From Shewanella canadensis (GTDB lineage: Bacteria; Pseudomonadota; Gammaproteobacteria; Enterobacterales; Shewanellaceae): a stretch of 64,000 bases of DNA. Every line of letters starts with the position of its first letter. The stretch's first letter is position 1. A program made the translations under genes and the position numbers. The notes beneath the pieces are model-generated. The model ran no database searches and was not told the origin of the DNA. It worked only from the letters and a program-made list of their open reading frames with translations. Shown here piece after piece: positions 54,570-64,000 of the stretch. Location: assembly GCF_003966225.1 (NCBI RefSeq), contig NZ_RXNU01000008.1, positions 1-64,000 on the forward strand, read 5' to 3'.

Positions 54570-55247
54570 TTAACGTTGACGCACGATTTGATAGTTTCTC
54601 GCAAGATACTTCACCGGAACACTGATAACATGAACCAAGCGGGTAAATGGGAATATCATAATCAAGGTTAAACCAACCAGGATATGTAACTTGTAGATGA
54701 TGTTTACAGATTCAATCGCCGCAGCCGCTTGTGCACCTTGAAGTGTCGCAATGCTTTGCGTCCAGGTACCCAAGAGCACCATCACAGAGCCGTCTAAGTG
54801 ACCCATAGAAACAACGACAGTTAACAAGCCCAGAGAGACCTGAACCAGCAACATATACAGCACAACCATATCTGATCGTCTGGTGTTAGCCTTAACCCGG
54901 GCATTGTTTAAACGACGTTTAATCAACATCACCAAACCGACCAGACAGACAACTCCGAAGAAGCCACCACTCACCATCGCCAGCAACTGCTTGTTAGGGC
55001 TGGAGATAAAGTGATGATAGATAGATTCGGGTGTTAGCAAACCAACAAAGTGTCCAGCGAGAATGAAAATGACACCTATGTGGAACAGGTTACTCGCTAA
55101 CCAAAAGCCTTTCTGTTCCATTAACTGGCTCGAATCGGCTTTCCAGCTATATGGCTCACGATCATAGCGAATCCAACATCCGACGAAGAACACGGTTATC
55201 GCAATAAAGGGATAAATCCCGAATAGTAAAAAATTTAAATTTGACAT
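54570..55247 (-). CDS. narI: Respiratory nitrate reductase gamma subunit (cytochrome b)
   Basis: 225 residues from ATG 55247 (AAGGAG upstream), the same length as E. coli NarI; an upstream frame to 55289 is not used. Five membrane segments. The heme ligands His56 and His66, His188 and His206 match the E. coli positions (56, 66, 187, 205). Oxidises quinol and passes electrons to NarH. Last of narGHJI, 10 bp after narJ. Confidence 0.96.
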   Translation of the reverse strand: MSNLNFLLFGIYPFIAITVFFVGCWIRYDREPYSWKADSSQLMEQKGFWLASNLFHIGVIFILAGHFVGLLTPESIYHHFISSPNKQLLAMVSGGFFGVVCLVGLVMLIKRRLNNARVKANTRRSDMVVLYMLLVQVSLGLLTVVVSMGHLDGSVMVLLGTWTQSIATLQGAQAAAAIESVNIIYKLHILVGLTLIMIFPFTRLVHVISVPVKYLARNYQIVRQR

Positions 55248-55257
55248 AGTTTTCTCC

Positions 55258-55992
55258 TTACAATCCCGCCACTTCTGCAGCATCTGCATCGTGCCACTTG
55301 ATTGGAACTTGATGAACGGTGTTTGGATCTAGTGACTTCTGTGAGCTCTGCATACCAGCACTCGGACACTGTCCACCCGCGGGGTCATCAAAACGGATCT
55401 CTTTATCTTCCCACTCTTTATCTATGGCTTCGACGGTATCATCGCGCTCTTCCTTGCTGACAGCTTCAGCAATTTCAGCGCGATCAACCTCGACACCAGA
55501 GACTTCGATCAGTGAATCTAAGAGCACGTTGTAATAGCATTTACGATCGATCAATCGCTCAGATAACATAGTTAAGATATGACTGATATCTCCCAACCAT
55601 TCTTGAATAAACTCAGGTGATTGCTCACTTAAAAACTCAAGATAGAGTGGAATGTAATCCGGCAATTGTGATGAATCGACTTCAAAACCATTGGATTTAT
55701 AGACATTCATCAAGTCAACCATCGCCTGACCACGATCACGTGACTCACCGTGAACGTGTTCAAACAACAGCAGGGAAAGCGCACGACCACGGTCGAACAA
55801 CAGGTCATAGCTCTCCTGAGCGTCATATAAATCCCTTGCCGTAAGTTGGCGGATAAAATCCACCAACTCGGCACGGTTTTGAGGGCTGAGTTCATCCGAT
55901 TGATTCACAACGTCAACTATCTCGTCTGCCGCACTAAAAAGCTCGGCGGTTGGATAATCTAATAAACGTGAAACGACTTTGAGGATAAGCAC
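55258..55992 (-). CDS. narJ: Nitrate reductase assembly chaperone
   Basis: 244 residues from GTG 55992, with GGAG upstream in the end of narH. NarJ/TorD-type helical chaperone (LLDYPTAELFSAADEI, HVHGESRDRGQAMVDL). Inserts the molybdenum cofactor into NarG before NarGH docks on NarI. Starts three bases after the narH stop. The acidic C-terminal extension (about 190-244) is typical of NarJ. Confidence 0.95.
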   Translation of the reverse strand: MLILKVVSRLLDYPTAELFSAADEIVDVVNQSDELSPQNRAELVDFIRQLTARDLYDAQESYDLLFDRGRALSLLLFEHVHGESRDRGQAMVDLMNVYKSNGFEVDSSQLPDYIPLYLEFLSEQSPEFIQEWLGDISHILTMLSERLIDRKCYYNVLLDSLIEVSGVEVDRAEIAEAVSKEERDDTVEAIDKEWEDKEIRFDDPAGGQCPSAGMQSSQKSLDPNTVHQVPIKWHDADAAEVAGL

Positions 55993-55995
55993 AGT

Positions 55996-57534
55996 TTAAT
56001 CTCCTACTTGTACGGTTTTAATCACATTACGACGAGAAATTTTCTTTCCGCCAAACATGTTTACACCGTTCTGGCCATCGCTGCAGCCATTACCAAATGT
56101 GAAGCCACAACCGCTCTTCTCACCATAAGCCTCGGGGACGTTCATCTCACGATGTCCGCTTGGAATAACGTAACGGTCTTCGTAGTTAGCGATTGCAAGG
56201 TAACGATACATCTCATCGGCTTGCTTCTTAGTCAGACCTGCTTGCTGCAGAACCTCTAAGTCTTCAACACCTTCGACGTTCTCGGCGCGTTTGTAAGCAC
56301 GCATAGCCAGTAGACGTTCAAGAGCGCGGATCACCGGCTCTTCATCCCCTGCAGTTAGCAGATTAGCCAGATACTTAACCGGAATACGCAGTGAGCGAAC
56401 ATCAGGTATCACACCCGCTTTACCTAAGGTGCCGCCTTCTACCGCACTCTGAATTGGACTCAAGGCCGGGATATACCAAACCATCGGCAAGGTACGATAC
56501 TCAGGGTGAAGTGGTAGCGCCAGCTTCCAATCCATCGCCATCTTATACACCGGCGACTTCTGGGCAGACTCGATAACTGAATCGGCGATGCCATCTTTAC
56601 GTGCCTGAGCGATAACAGCTGGGTCCGATGGGTCCAGGAACACTTCAAGCTGCTTCTCGTACAAGTCCGTTTCGTTGGCCGTTGAAGCCACCTCTTTGAT
56701 CTTGTCTGCATCATAAAGAAGCACACCAAGGTAACGAATACGACCCACACAGGTTTCAGAACAGACCGTTGGCTGGCCCGCTTCGATACGTGGGTAACAG
56801 AAGATACACTTCTCTGACTTACCCGATTTCCAGTTATAGTAGATCTTCTTGTATGGGCATCCAGAGATACACATTCTCCAACCACGACACTTCTCTTGGT
56901 CAATAAGAACGATACCGTCTTCTTCACGCTTATAGATAGCGCCTGAAGGACAAGAAGCCACACAAGCAGGGTTCAAACAGTGCTCACAAAGACGTGGCAA
57001 ATACATCATGAATGTATTTTCAAACTCGCCATACATCTCTTTTTGCATGTTATCGAAGTTTTTATCTTTGCTACGTTTTGCGAACTCAGTACCTAAGATC
57101 TCTTCCCAGTTTGGACCCCATTCAATCTTCTCCATTCGCTTACCGGAGATGACCGAGCGTGGACGTGCTGTCGGCTGATGCTCGACAATAGGTGCCGTAT
57201 GAAGATGCTGATAATCGAAATCGAACGGCTCGTAGTAGTCGTCAATTTCAGGCATATCCGGATTAGCAAAAATACTCGCTAATACCCGGTACTTACCGCC
57301 GATACGAGGCTGAATATCACCGTTAGATTTTCTCTCCCAGCCGCCATTCCATTTATCCTGGTTTTCCCACTCTTTGGGATAACCTATGCCGGGCTTAGTT
57401 TCAACGTTGTTGAACCAGGCGTACTCGACGCCTTCACGAGACGTCCATACATTTTTACATGTAATTGAACACGTATGGCACCCGATACACTTATCGAGGT
57501 TCAGCACCATACCGATTTGAGAACGTATTTTCAT
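55996..57534 (-). CDS. narH: Respiratory nitrate reductase beta subunit (Fe-S)
   Basis: 512 residues. Four Fe-S clusters: CIGCHTCSITCKN (Cys16, 19, 22, 26), CEHCLNPACVASC, CRGWRMCISGC (Trp in place of Cys marks the 3Fe-4S cluster) and CIFCYPRIEAG...C. Relays electrons from NarI to NarG at the cytoplasmic face. 12 bp after narG, RBS GAGGATC. Confidence 0.97.
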   Translation of the reverse strand: MKIRSQIGMVLNLDKCIGCHTCSITCKNVWTSREGVEYAWFNNVETKPGIGYPKEWENQDKWNGGWERKSNGDIQPRIGGKYRVLASIFANPDMPEIDDYYEPFDFDYQHLHTAPIVEHQPTARPRSVISGKRMEKIEWGPNWEEILGTEFAKRSKDKNFDNMQKEMYGEFENTFMMYLPRLCEHCLNPACVASCPSGAIYKREEDGIVLIDQEKCRGWRMCISGCPYKKIYYNWKSGKSEKCIFCYPRIEAGQPTVCSETCVGRIRYLGVLLYDADKIKEVASTANETDLYEKQLEVFLDPSDPAVIAQARKDGIADSVIESAQKSPVYKMAMDWKLALPLHPEYRTLPMVWYIPALSPIQSAVEGGTLGKAGVIPDVRSLRIPVKYLANLLTAGDEEPVIRALERLLAMRAYKRAENVEGVEDLEVLQQAGLTKKQADEMYRYLAIANYEDRYVIPSGHREMNVPEAYGEKSGCGFTFGNGCSDGQNGVNMFGGKKISRRNVIKTVQVGD

Positions 57535-57546
57535 GGTCAGATCCTC

Positions 57547-60500
57547 TTATGCTTCATCAGGGTTGGTAGGTAACGGACGCGGCAGATCATCGGTATTTGA
57601 ACCTTCTAACCAATCGACGTTATCCATCTTTCTTACCACAACAAATTCGTCACGGTTACAACCCACCGTGCCGTAGTAGTTGAAGCCCCAAGATTGCTGT
57701 GCATAGCCGCCAATCATATGAGTTGGCTTCATCACGATACGCGTCACCGAGTTATGGTGACCACCACGGGTCCCCGTCATCTCACTGCCTGGAACGTTAA
57801 TGATTCGCTCTTGAGCGTGATACATCATCACCATGCCCTGATTGACTCGCTGTGAAACCACGGCGCGACAGGCGATGGCACCATTGGCATTGAATACTTC
57901 AATCCAATCGTTATCTTCGATACCTGCATCTTTGGCATCTATCTCACTCATCCAGATAATCGGACCACCACGTGAAAGGGTCAGCATCAAGAGGTTATCT
58001 GAGTAAGTACTGTGAATACCCCACTTCTGATGTGGCGTGATCCAGTTCAGTACCACCTCTTTATTGCCGTTCGACTTAGTGCCCTTCACCATATCGATAG
58101 TCTTGGTATTGATAGGTGGACGGTAAGAGACAAACTGCTCACCGAAGGCCTGCATCCACTTATGATCTTGATAGAACTGTTGACGACCCGTGATGGTTCT
58201 CCATGGGATCTGCTCATGAACGTTGGTATAACCCGCCGTATAGCTCACATGCTCATCTTCCAGACCCGACCAGGTTGGCGAAGAGATAATCTTACGTGGC
58301 TGTGCCTGTACATCACGGAAACGGATCTTCTCCTCCTGCTTAGGCTTAGCCAGATGAGTATGGTCGATTCCGGTAAACTCGCTCAATGCTTCCCAAGCTT
58401 TAACCGCTACCGCACCGTTGGTCTCAGGCGCCAGCGTTAAGATGACTTCGGCAGCATCGATAGCAGATTCGATGATTGGACGACCTTCACTTATCCCTTC
58501 ATCGGTATTGCGATGGTTAAGATCGCCAAGCAGTAAAATCTCATCATCGGTATTCCAGTTAATACCCTTACCGCCGTTACCTAGCTTGTCTAAAGCCGGG
58601 CCAAAAGAGGTGAACTTCTTATAGGTATTTGGATAGTCGCGTTCAACCACAACCATATTTGGTGCGGTCAGACCCGGTATAAGGTCACACTCGCCCTTCT
58701 TCCAATCTTTAACATCGAATGGTTGAGCAAGCTCACCGGGAGTATCATGGAGCATAGGCACAGTGACAAAGTCAGTCTCTTCACCTAAGTGACCCACACA
58801 CACCTCAGAGAAGGCTTTAGCGATCCCTTTATAGATCTCGAAGTCTGATTTCGCTTCCCATGCAGGGTCCACAGCCGTCGATAACGGGTGGATGAATGGG
58901 TGCATATCTGATGTGTTCAAATCATCTTTTTCATACCAACATGCGGTCGGTAAGATAATGTCTGAGAACATACAGGTGGATGACATACGGAAATCCAGAG
59001 TAGTCACAAGATCGAGTTTGCCGGTAGCGCCCTCATCGACCCACTCAACCTCTTCAGGCTTGAATCCACCTCGCTTACCCAGATCGTCATTCATCACGCC
59101 GTTCTTAGCGCCAAGCAGGTACTTGAGCATATACTCATGACCCTTGCCCGATGAACCCAGAAGGTTAGAACGCCAGATAAACATGTTGCGTGGGAAGTTC
59201 TCAGGTGAATCCGGAGCTTCACAGGCAAATTTCAAGTCGCCGGATTTAAGCTGCTTAACGGCAAACTCTTTTGGCTCCATGCCCGCTTCTTTAGCTTGTT
59301 TAGCCAGACGCAGTGGGTTCATATTCAGCTGTGGTGCCGATGGCAACCAGCCCATACGCTCCGCTTTGATGTTGTAATCAAGCATATGCTCAGAGAACTC
59401 AGACTTATCAGCCAATGGTGACAAGACTTCATGAATACTCACTTTCTCATGACGCCACTGCGAAGAGTGGTTGTAGAAGAAAGAGGTACCGTTCATCTGG
59501 CGTGGAGGACGAGACCAATCCAAACCAAATGCTAATGGCTGCCAACCTGTCTGAGGACGCAGCTTTTCCTGACCCACATAGTGGGACCAACCACCACCCG
59601 ACTGACCCACACAACCACACATCATTACCATGTTGATTAGGCCACGATAGTTCATGTCCATGTGGTACCAGTGGTTCATTGCAGCGCCAACGATAATCAT
59701 GGCCTTACCGTGTGTCTTGTTTGCAGTATCTGCAAACTCACGTGCAACCTTGATCACCTTGTCACGAGAAACCCCAGTGATCTTCTCCTGCCACGCAGGT
59801 GTACCCGGAATATCTTGATCGTAGCTGGTAGCAACGCCGCCACCACCTAAACCACGGTCAAGACCATAGTTCGCCATCATCAAGTCATATACGGTCGCGA
59901 CAATAAGCTCTTCGCCATTGGCCGCGATGACTTTTCTGCTCGGTACGTTTCTGACCTGAATATCATCATGCTCACAAGAGACCCAATGCTTGTTGGTGTC
60001 ATCTGCCGCAAAATGGGGGAATGCAACCGCAGAAACATCGCCGCCAATTAATGACAGCTGCAGCTTAGTTTCATTGCCGTCTTTACCTTCACGCTCTTCG
60101 ATGTTCCACTTGCCCTTCTCACCCCAGCGATAACCGATAGAGCCGGTTGGAGAGACAAATTCATTGGAATTTTCATCGATACCGATCGTCTTCCATTCAG
60201 GGTTATTTCCCTGACCCAAATTATCGGCCAGATCTGATGCACGCAGGAAGCGGGTCGATTTAAGCGACTCATCATCATGCTTGTCCAGCACGACTAACAT
60301 AGGGAAGTCGGTGTATTGACGAACGTAATTAGTGAAATACTCACTCGGGTTATCGAGGTGGAACTCTCTTAAGATAACGTGACCGAATGCCATGCCCAAA
60401 GCCGCATCTGAGCCCTGTTTAGGGTTGAGCCACTCATCGGTCAGTTTCGAAACTTCGGCATAATCCGGTGTAATTGAAACCGTTTTGGCGCCCTTATAAC

Positions 60501-61311
60501 GAACCTCGGTAAAGAAGTGCGCATCGGGAGTACGAGTCTGAGGTACGTTTGAGCCCCAGGCAATAATGTAGTTAGAATTATACCAATCGGCAGATTCAGG
60601 AACGTCGGTTTGCTCACCCCAAGTCATTGGAGATGAAGGCGGCAGATCACAGTACCAGTCGTAGAAACTCAGACAAACACCACCGATAAGAGACAGGTAA
60701 CGAGCACCGGCCGCATAAGAAACCATCGACATAGCCGGGATCGGCGAGAAACCTATGACACGATCCGGTCCATAGGTTTTGGTGGTATAGACGTTGGCCG
60801 CCGCAATAATTTCGTTGACTTCATCCCAGCTTGAACGAACGAAGCCACCTAAGCCACGCTTAGATTTATAGGAATCCGACTTGGCCTTATCTTCAACGAT
60901 TGAGCCCCAGGCATCGACAGGGTTTTGTGTCGCACGGGCCTGACGCCACAACTTAAGCAGTGGCTTACGTACTTTTGGATACTTAAGACGGTTGGCACTA
61001 TAGAGGTACCAAGAATAACTTGCGCCACGAGGACAACCGCGAGGCTCGTGGTTTGGCAGGTCCGGACGAGTTCGTGGGTAGTCAGTTTGCTGAGTTTCCC
61101 AGGTTACTAAGCCATTTTTTACATAGATTTTCCAAGAACAGGAACCGGTACAGTTTACACCGTGGGTAGAGCGAACGATTTTATCGTGCTGCCAGCGTTG
61201 GCGATAACTGTTTTCCCATTCACGACTTTCATTGGTGGTATCACCATGGCCATCGCTAAACTCGCCCGTTTTCTTTTTTAAGAACTGTAAGCGATCAAGA
61301 AAATTACTCAT
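57547..61311 (-). CDS. narG: Respiratory nitrate reductase alpha subunit (molybdoenzyme)
   Basis: 1254 residues. Reduces nitrate to nitrite on the bis-MGD molybdenum centre, in the cytoplasm. The N-terminal FS0 4Fe-4S motif HGVNCTGSCSW gives His50, Cys54 and Cys58. The molybdenum ligand Asp222 is in YCDLPPSSPMTWGEQTD, matching E. coli Asp222. The molybdopterin oxidoreductase and dinucleotide-binding domains follow. GGAG precedes the start. Length matches E. coli NarG (1247). First gene of narGHJI, 144 bp downstream of narK. Confidence 0.97.
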   Translation of the reverse strand: MSNFLDRLQFLKKKTGEFSDGHGDTTNESREWENSYRQRWQHDKIVRSTHGVNCTGSCSWKIYVKNGLVTWETQQTDYPRTRPDLPNHEPRGCPRGASYSWYLYSANRLKYPKVRKPLLKLWRQARATQNPVDAWGSIVEDKAKSDSYKSKRGLGGFVRSSWDEVNEIIAAANVYTTKTYGPDRVIGFSPIPAMSMVSYAAGARYLSLIGGVCLSFYDWYCDLPPSSPMTWGEQTDVPESADWYNSNYIIAWGSNVPQTRTPDAHFFTEVRYKGAKTVSITPDYAEVSKLTDEWLNPKQGSDAALGMAFGHVILREFHLDNPSEYFTNYVRQYTDFPMLVVLDKHDDESLKSTRFLRASDLADNLGQGNNPEWKTIGIDENSNEFVSPTGSIGYRWGEKGKWNIEEREGKDGNETKLQLSLIGGDVSAVAFPHFAADDTNKHWVSCEHDDIQVRNVPSRKVIAANGEELIVATVYDLMMANYGLDRGLGGGGVATSYDQDIPGTPAWQEKITGVSRDKVIKVAREFADTANKTHGKAMIIVGAAMNHWYHMDMNYRGLINMVMMCGCVGQSGGGWSHYVGQEKLRPQTGWQPLAFGLDWSRPPRQMNGTSFFYNHSSQWRHEKVSIHEVLSPLADKSEFSEHMLDYNIKAERMGWLPSAPQLNMNPLRLAKQAKEAGMEPKEFAVKQLKSGDLKFACEAPDSPENFPRNMFIWRSNLLGSSGKGHEYMLKYLLGAKNGVMNDDLGKRGGFKPEEVEWVDEGATGKLDLVTTLDFRMSSTCMFSDIILPTACWYEKDDLNTSDMHPFIHPLSTAVDPAWEAKSDFEIYKGIAKAFSEVCVGHLGEETDFVTVPMLHDTPGELAQPFDVKDWKKGECDLIPGLTAPNMVVVERDYPNTYKKFTSFGPALDKLGNGGKGINWNTDDEILLLGDLNHRNTDEGISEGRPIIESAIDAAEVILTLAPETNGAVAVKAWEALSEFTGIDHTHLAKPKQEEKIRFRDVQAQPRKIISSPTWSGLEDEHVSYTAGYTNVHEQIPWRTITGRQQFYQDHKWMQAFGEQFVSYRPPINTKTIDMVKGTKSNGNKEVVLNWITPHQKWGIHSTYSDNLLMLTLSRGGPIIWMSEIDAKDAGIEDNDWIEVFNANGAIACRAVVSQRVNQGMVMMYHAQERIINVPGSEMTGTRGGHHNSVTRIVMKPTHMIGGYAQQSWGFNYYGTVGCNRDEFVVVRKMDNVDWLEGSNTDDLPRPLPTNPDEA

Positions 61312-61455
61312 CTTATTACTCCATTGACCTATGACTGACGGCGACTTAGTTTCAGATATAAAACTAAACGTCAGTCACCAATTTTTATTATTTATAGATG
61401 CACATAACTAAGAGAGTCGTTCCAAGCTGACTCTCTTAACATAACAATCTTATAA

Positions 61456-63060
61456 TTAAGGGTTATGATGCTCAGCACCTGGACGTAGGTAGAACCACCA
61501 GTTGATGACGATACAAACCGCATAAAACACCGCGAAACCATAGAGTGCATTTTCAGGTGTAGTCAGTTTTATCTGCTCACCGAGTACCTTAGGAATAATG
61601 AATGCACCGTAGGCTGCAACGGCTGATGTCCAACCCAATACCGGACCCGCCTGCTCTTTATCAAATACCATAGAGATGGTACGGAACGTCGAACCATTAC
61701 CAATACCGGTAGCGGCGAACAAGATAAGGAACAGCACTAAGAAAGGTACGAAGAACTCTTGTGGTGTTTGCGATGCATAGGCAGCTTGCATAAAGTAAGC
61801 AACCCCCAAGGCACTGGCGACCATCACAACGGCACAGATCTGTGTCACCTTAGCGCCACCTATCTTGTCTGCAATCCAACCACCGACAGGACGAATTAAC
61901 GCGCCGATGAAAGGCCCCATCCAGGCGTACATCAGTGCACTAGGGCCGTCGGGGTTAGCGATATCATGATTCATGACACCGTCGACCAACACATGCTGGT
62001 AACCGAATATGACTTTAATGGAGAGACCAAAACCTGCAGCAAAACCGATGAATGAGCCAAAGGTCATGGTGTAGATGATACTCATCACCCAAGTGTGTTT
62101 GTTATTAAAAATCTTATACTGACGAGATAGGTTACCCTTGATTTGACCCGGGATAAGCTTAAGCAGGAACACGGTCAGTGCGATAACGATAGGAAGTACG
62201 ATCCACTTACTGATCCCGAAACCTGAACCACCCACTTTTTCTGGAAGCATCAACCACAGACCGAAGATTGAAGTCAAAAATCCAATGGCAAGCATGCCAG
62301 AGATAATACCAAAAGACCCTGCAGGGCTTGGTAGTTCTGGCGTAACATGAGAGGCCTTAATGTTATTCATTCCCATCCAGCCAACTACCGCTAACGGAAT
62401 TAAGAAGAGTAACCAGATGTAACCCGCGTTATGGATCCAGGCGTCACTACCCGCAGGAATTTTACCAATCAAGGTACCCGAAGTATTAACCAGCTCCATC
62501 GGCTCACCGCCGAAGATACCGAAAGTCATAAATAACGGCACTAAGATCTGCATGGTCGTCACACCAAAGTTACCCAGACCCGCGTTAAGACCTAAGGCTA
62601 AACCTTGCTGCTTCTTAGGGAAGAAGAAACTAATATTTGACATCGATGAGGCGAAGTTACCGCCACCAAAACCAGAAAGCAGTGCCAGCACCTGGAATAC
62701 CCAAAGCGGCGTATTCTTATCTTGCAGTGCGATACCCGCTCCGATTGCCGGAATCATCAACAATGCCGTAGTAAAGACGATGGTATTTCGCCCACCACAT
62801 AGACGGATAAAGAAGCTACTGGGGATACGTAATGTCGCCCCGGTTAAGCCCGCAACCGCCATCAATGTGAATAGCTCAGACTTTGCAAATGGAAAGCCCA
62901 GGTTCAACATTTGGATGGTGATGATGCCCCAGTACAACCATACTGCGAAACCACATAACAAACTTGGGATAGAGATCCAAAGGTTGCGGTTGGCAACTTT
63001 CTTCCCTTCACTGTCCCAAAACTTGGGATCTTCTACGTCCCATTTTTTGATATCAGACAT
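61456..63060 (-). CDS. narK: Nitrate/nitrite antiporter NarK
   Basis: 534 residues from ATG 63060 (GGAGAAAG upstream); the open frame runs to 63072. Twelve membrane segments. Motifs GNFASSMSNISFFFPKKQQG and ALGLNAGLGNFGVT are those of E. coli NarK, which takes up nitrate in exchange for nitrite. The N-terminal W-rich stretch (DVEDPKFWDSEGKKVANRNLW) is also E. coli-like. A 70-residue central insertion accounts for its greater length. Co-directional with narGHJI. Confidence 0.95.
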   Translation of the reverse strand: MSDIKKWDVEDPKFWDSEGKKVANRNLWISIPSLLCGFAVWLYWGIITIQMLNLGFPFAKSELFTLMAVAGLTGATLRIPSSFFIRLCGGRNTIVFTTALLMIPAIGAGIALQDKNTPLWVFQVLALLSGFGGGNFASSMSNISFFFPKKQQGLALGLNAGLGNFGVTTMQILVPLFMTFGIFGGEPMELVNTSGTLIGKIPAGSDAWIHNAGYIWLLFLIPLAVVGWMGMNNIKASHVTPELPSPAGSFGIISGMLAIGFLTSIFGLWLMLPEKVGGSGFGISKWIVLPIVIALTVFLLKLIPGQIKGNLSRQYKIFNNKHTWVMSIIYTMTFGSFIGFAAGFGLSIKVIFGYQHVLVDGVMNHDIANPDGPSALMYAWMGPFIGALIRPVGGWIADKIGGAKVTQICAVVMVASALGVAYFMQAAYASQTPQEFFVPFLVLFLILFAATGIGNGSTFRTISMVFDKEQAGPVLGWTSAVAAYGAFIIPKVLGEQIKLTTPENALYGFAVFYAVCIVINWWFYLRPGAEHHNP

Positions 63061-63453
63061 TACTTTCTCCAACTGATCATAAGGTTATTCTCTATTTCGT
63101 ATCCCGACTGAATTAGAGGCGAAAACATTCTTAAATTTATTCTTCTTTATTGAATGCGTTAATTTGTTAGTTGACATTCAAATATTGTTATTGCGACGAT
63201 GAAGGTATCACTACGGCAAAAACGCAAGTTGATCCAGATCATGTTTGAACACGCAAGTTTGCACTGGCTCACACAAAACTACTACTAAAGAACTAGTTGA
63301 AATATCAAGGTAACATGCTGAATTTAATTGATTTACAATAGATTACTTACTTTTTGTGTGGAAATGTGAGTACGCTAAACTATTAAGTAGTAGTAACATA
63401 AAACAAACAAATAACCATTGGTGTAACACTGGGTTAATGATGAAGTTGGTGAA
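63061..63453. promoter_or_regulatory. narK / nar sensor divergent control region
   Basis: About 390 bp with no gene. A near-perfect FNR box (63229-63242) lies about 170 bp upstream of narK. This is the layout of the E. coli narXL-narK spacer. I did not find unambiguous NarL/NarP heptamer pairs. Confidence 0.55.
63229..63242. promoter_or_regulatory. FNR-type binding site for nar operon
   Basis: TTGAT-CCAG-ATCAT, one mismatch (last base) from TTGAT-N4-ATCAA. Confidence 0.55.
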
Positions 63454-64000
63454 ATGAAAATAAAACAAAACCTTGGCGAATCACTCTATATCGACGAGCC
63501 AACGAGCAGCTCATCACTCGTTGCCTCCGCCGGCCAATTTATGGCTATTATTATTACCTTAGGCCTGGTTAGCATGATCTCTTCTATCTTAGTGACTGAG
63601 AGTCTCAGCGGTGATGCCGAACGGATAAATCGAGCCGGCTCGATGAGGATGCAGGCAATACGGGTTTCACGCGCTAATTTGATAGTTCAAGATGATAGCC
63701 GGCCCATCCTTTCTCAAGAGATCCAGGTATTTGAAAATAAATTGTCGCATCTGTTCTTTGGAGGGATAGCCAGTACCATAGATGACCCGGAAGTGATCGC
63801 TCAGCATCAAAAAATATTGTCATCGTGGGATGACATCAAGCAATCTCCCCAAACCACGTCAGTCGAGGATTTCGATCGCTTTACCGTCAAAATAGACAAG
63901 TTGGTCAACTTGTTACAGATGGAATCGGAGAAAAAATTAAGCTTATTACGCTTAATTCAGGGGATCACCCTCTTTTCAATTCTTATCGTCAGCGCCTTGG
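63454..64000 (+). CDS. narX: NarX/NarQ-type nitrate sensor kinase, N-terminal part
   Basis: 182 residues before the window edge; the frame is open throughout. TM1 at about 30-50 (FMAIIITLGLVSMISSILV), then the nitrate-binding P-box DAERINRAGSMRMQ (the usual AGSLRMQ with Met), a helical periplasmic domain of about 115 residues, and the start of TM2 at about 165. HAMP and kinase domains should follow outside. Divergent from narK as narX is in E. coli, so narX is preferred by position; narQ cannot be excluded. Confidence 0.8.
   Translation, partial: MKIKQNLGESLYIDEPTSSSSLVASAGQFMAIIITLGLVSMISSILVTESLSGDAERINRAGSMRMQAIRVSRANLIVQDDSRPILSQEIQVFENKLSHLFFGGIASTIDDPEVIAQHQKILSSWDDIKQSPQTTSVEDFDRFTVKIDKLVNLLQMESEKKLSLLRLIQGITLFSILIVSAL

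Overview
The window looks like chromosomal DNA of a marine gammaproteobacterium of the Shewanella type. The evidence is moderate, slightly AT-rich base composition, the conserved order tRNA-Asp / TIGR03503-family gene / dnaQ-rnhA / yafS-like / gloB / mltD, a FadE of Enterobacteriales/Shewanella length, and the ATACCAAT...ATTGGTAT intergenic palindromes and a MITE-like element that I associate with Shewanella genomes. The genus is an inference; no rRNA is present to settle it.

Region 1 (1-5.2 kb): four 23-bp tandem repeats at the left edge resemble the end of an IS21-family element. About 600 bp without a gene follows, then a two-gene unit of a predicted outer-membrane barrel and a very large lipoprotein zinc metalloprotease. 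Region 2 (5.3-21.2 kb) holds unlinked housekeeping and accessory genes: a DTW-domain tRNA modification enzyme, an orphan histidine kinase, a MITE-like repeat, peptide deformylase, a POT-like transporter, a barrel-like protein, an alkyltransferase-like DNA-repair protein, a DUF3108 protein, a YafJ-type amidotransferase with a frameshifted small gene behind it, fadE with candidate FadR and PsrA sites, an RCK-type cation/proton antiporter, an M28 peptidase and a LysR regulator divergent from a purine nucleoside phosphorylase. Region 3 (22.1-22.9 kb) has two intact tRNA-Asp genes followed by decaying copies, one of them split by 173 bp.

Region 4 (23-47.6 kb): a TIGR03503 protein, dnaQ/rnhA, LysR, yafS-like/gloB, mltD, two chemoreceptors, a BsuPI-domain lipoprotein with an AsmA protein, an RraA-like protein, msrPQ (methionine sulfoxide repair), rmuC, slt, an EAL phosphodiesterase and the operon MoxR-DUF58-transglutaminase.

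Region 5 (47.6-64 kb) is a respiratory nitrate island. On the plus strand a first NNP nitrate transporter, preceded by a perfect FNR-type box, is followed by a fused PP2C phosphatase/Ser-Thr kinase, two small conserved proteins and an HPP-family membrane protein. These converge with the minus-strand operon narK-narG-narH-narJ-narI-ppiC. A NarX/NarQ-type nitrate sensor kinase diverges from narK and runs off the right edge. Together they encode nitrate uptake and nitrite export, a membrane-bound molybdoenzyme that passes quinol electrons to nitrate, its assembly chaperones, and probable nitrate and anaerobiosis sensing. The least understood part is the kinase/phosphatase, two small proteins and HPP module.
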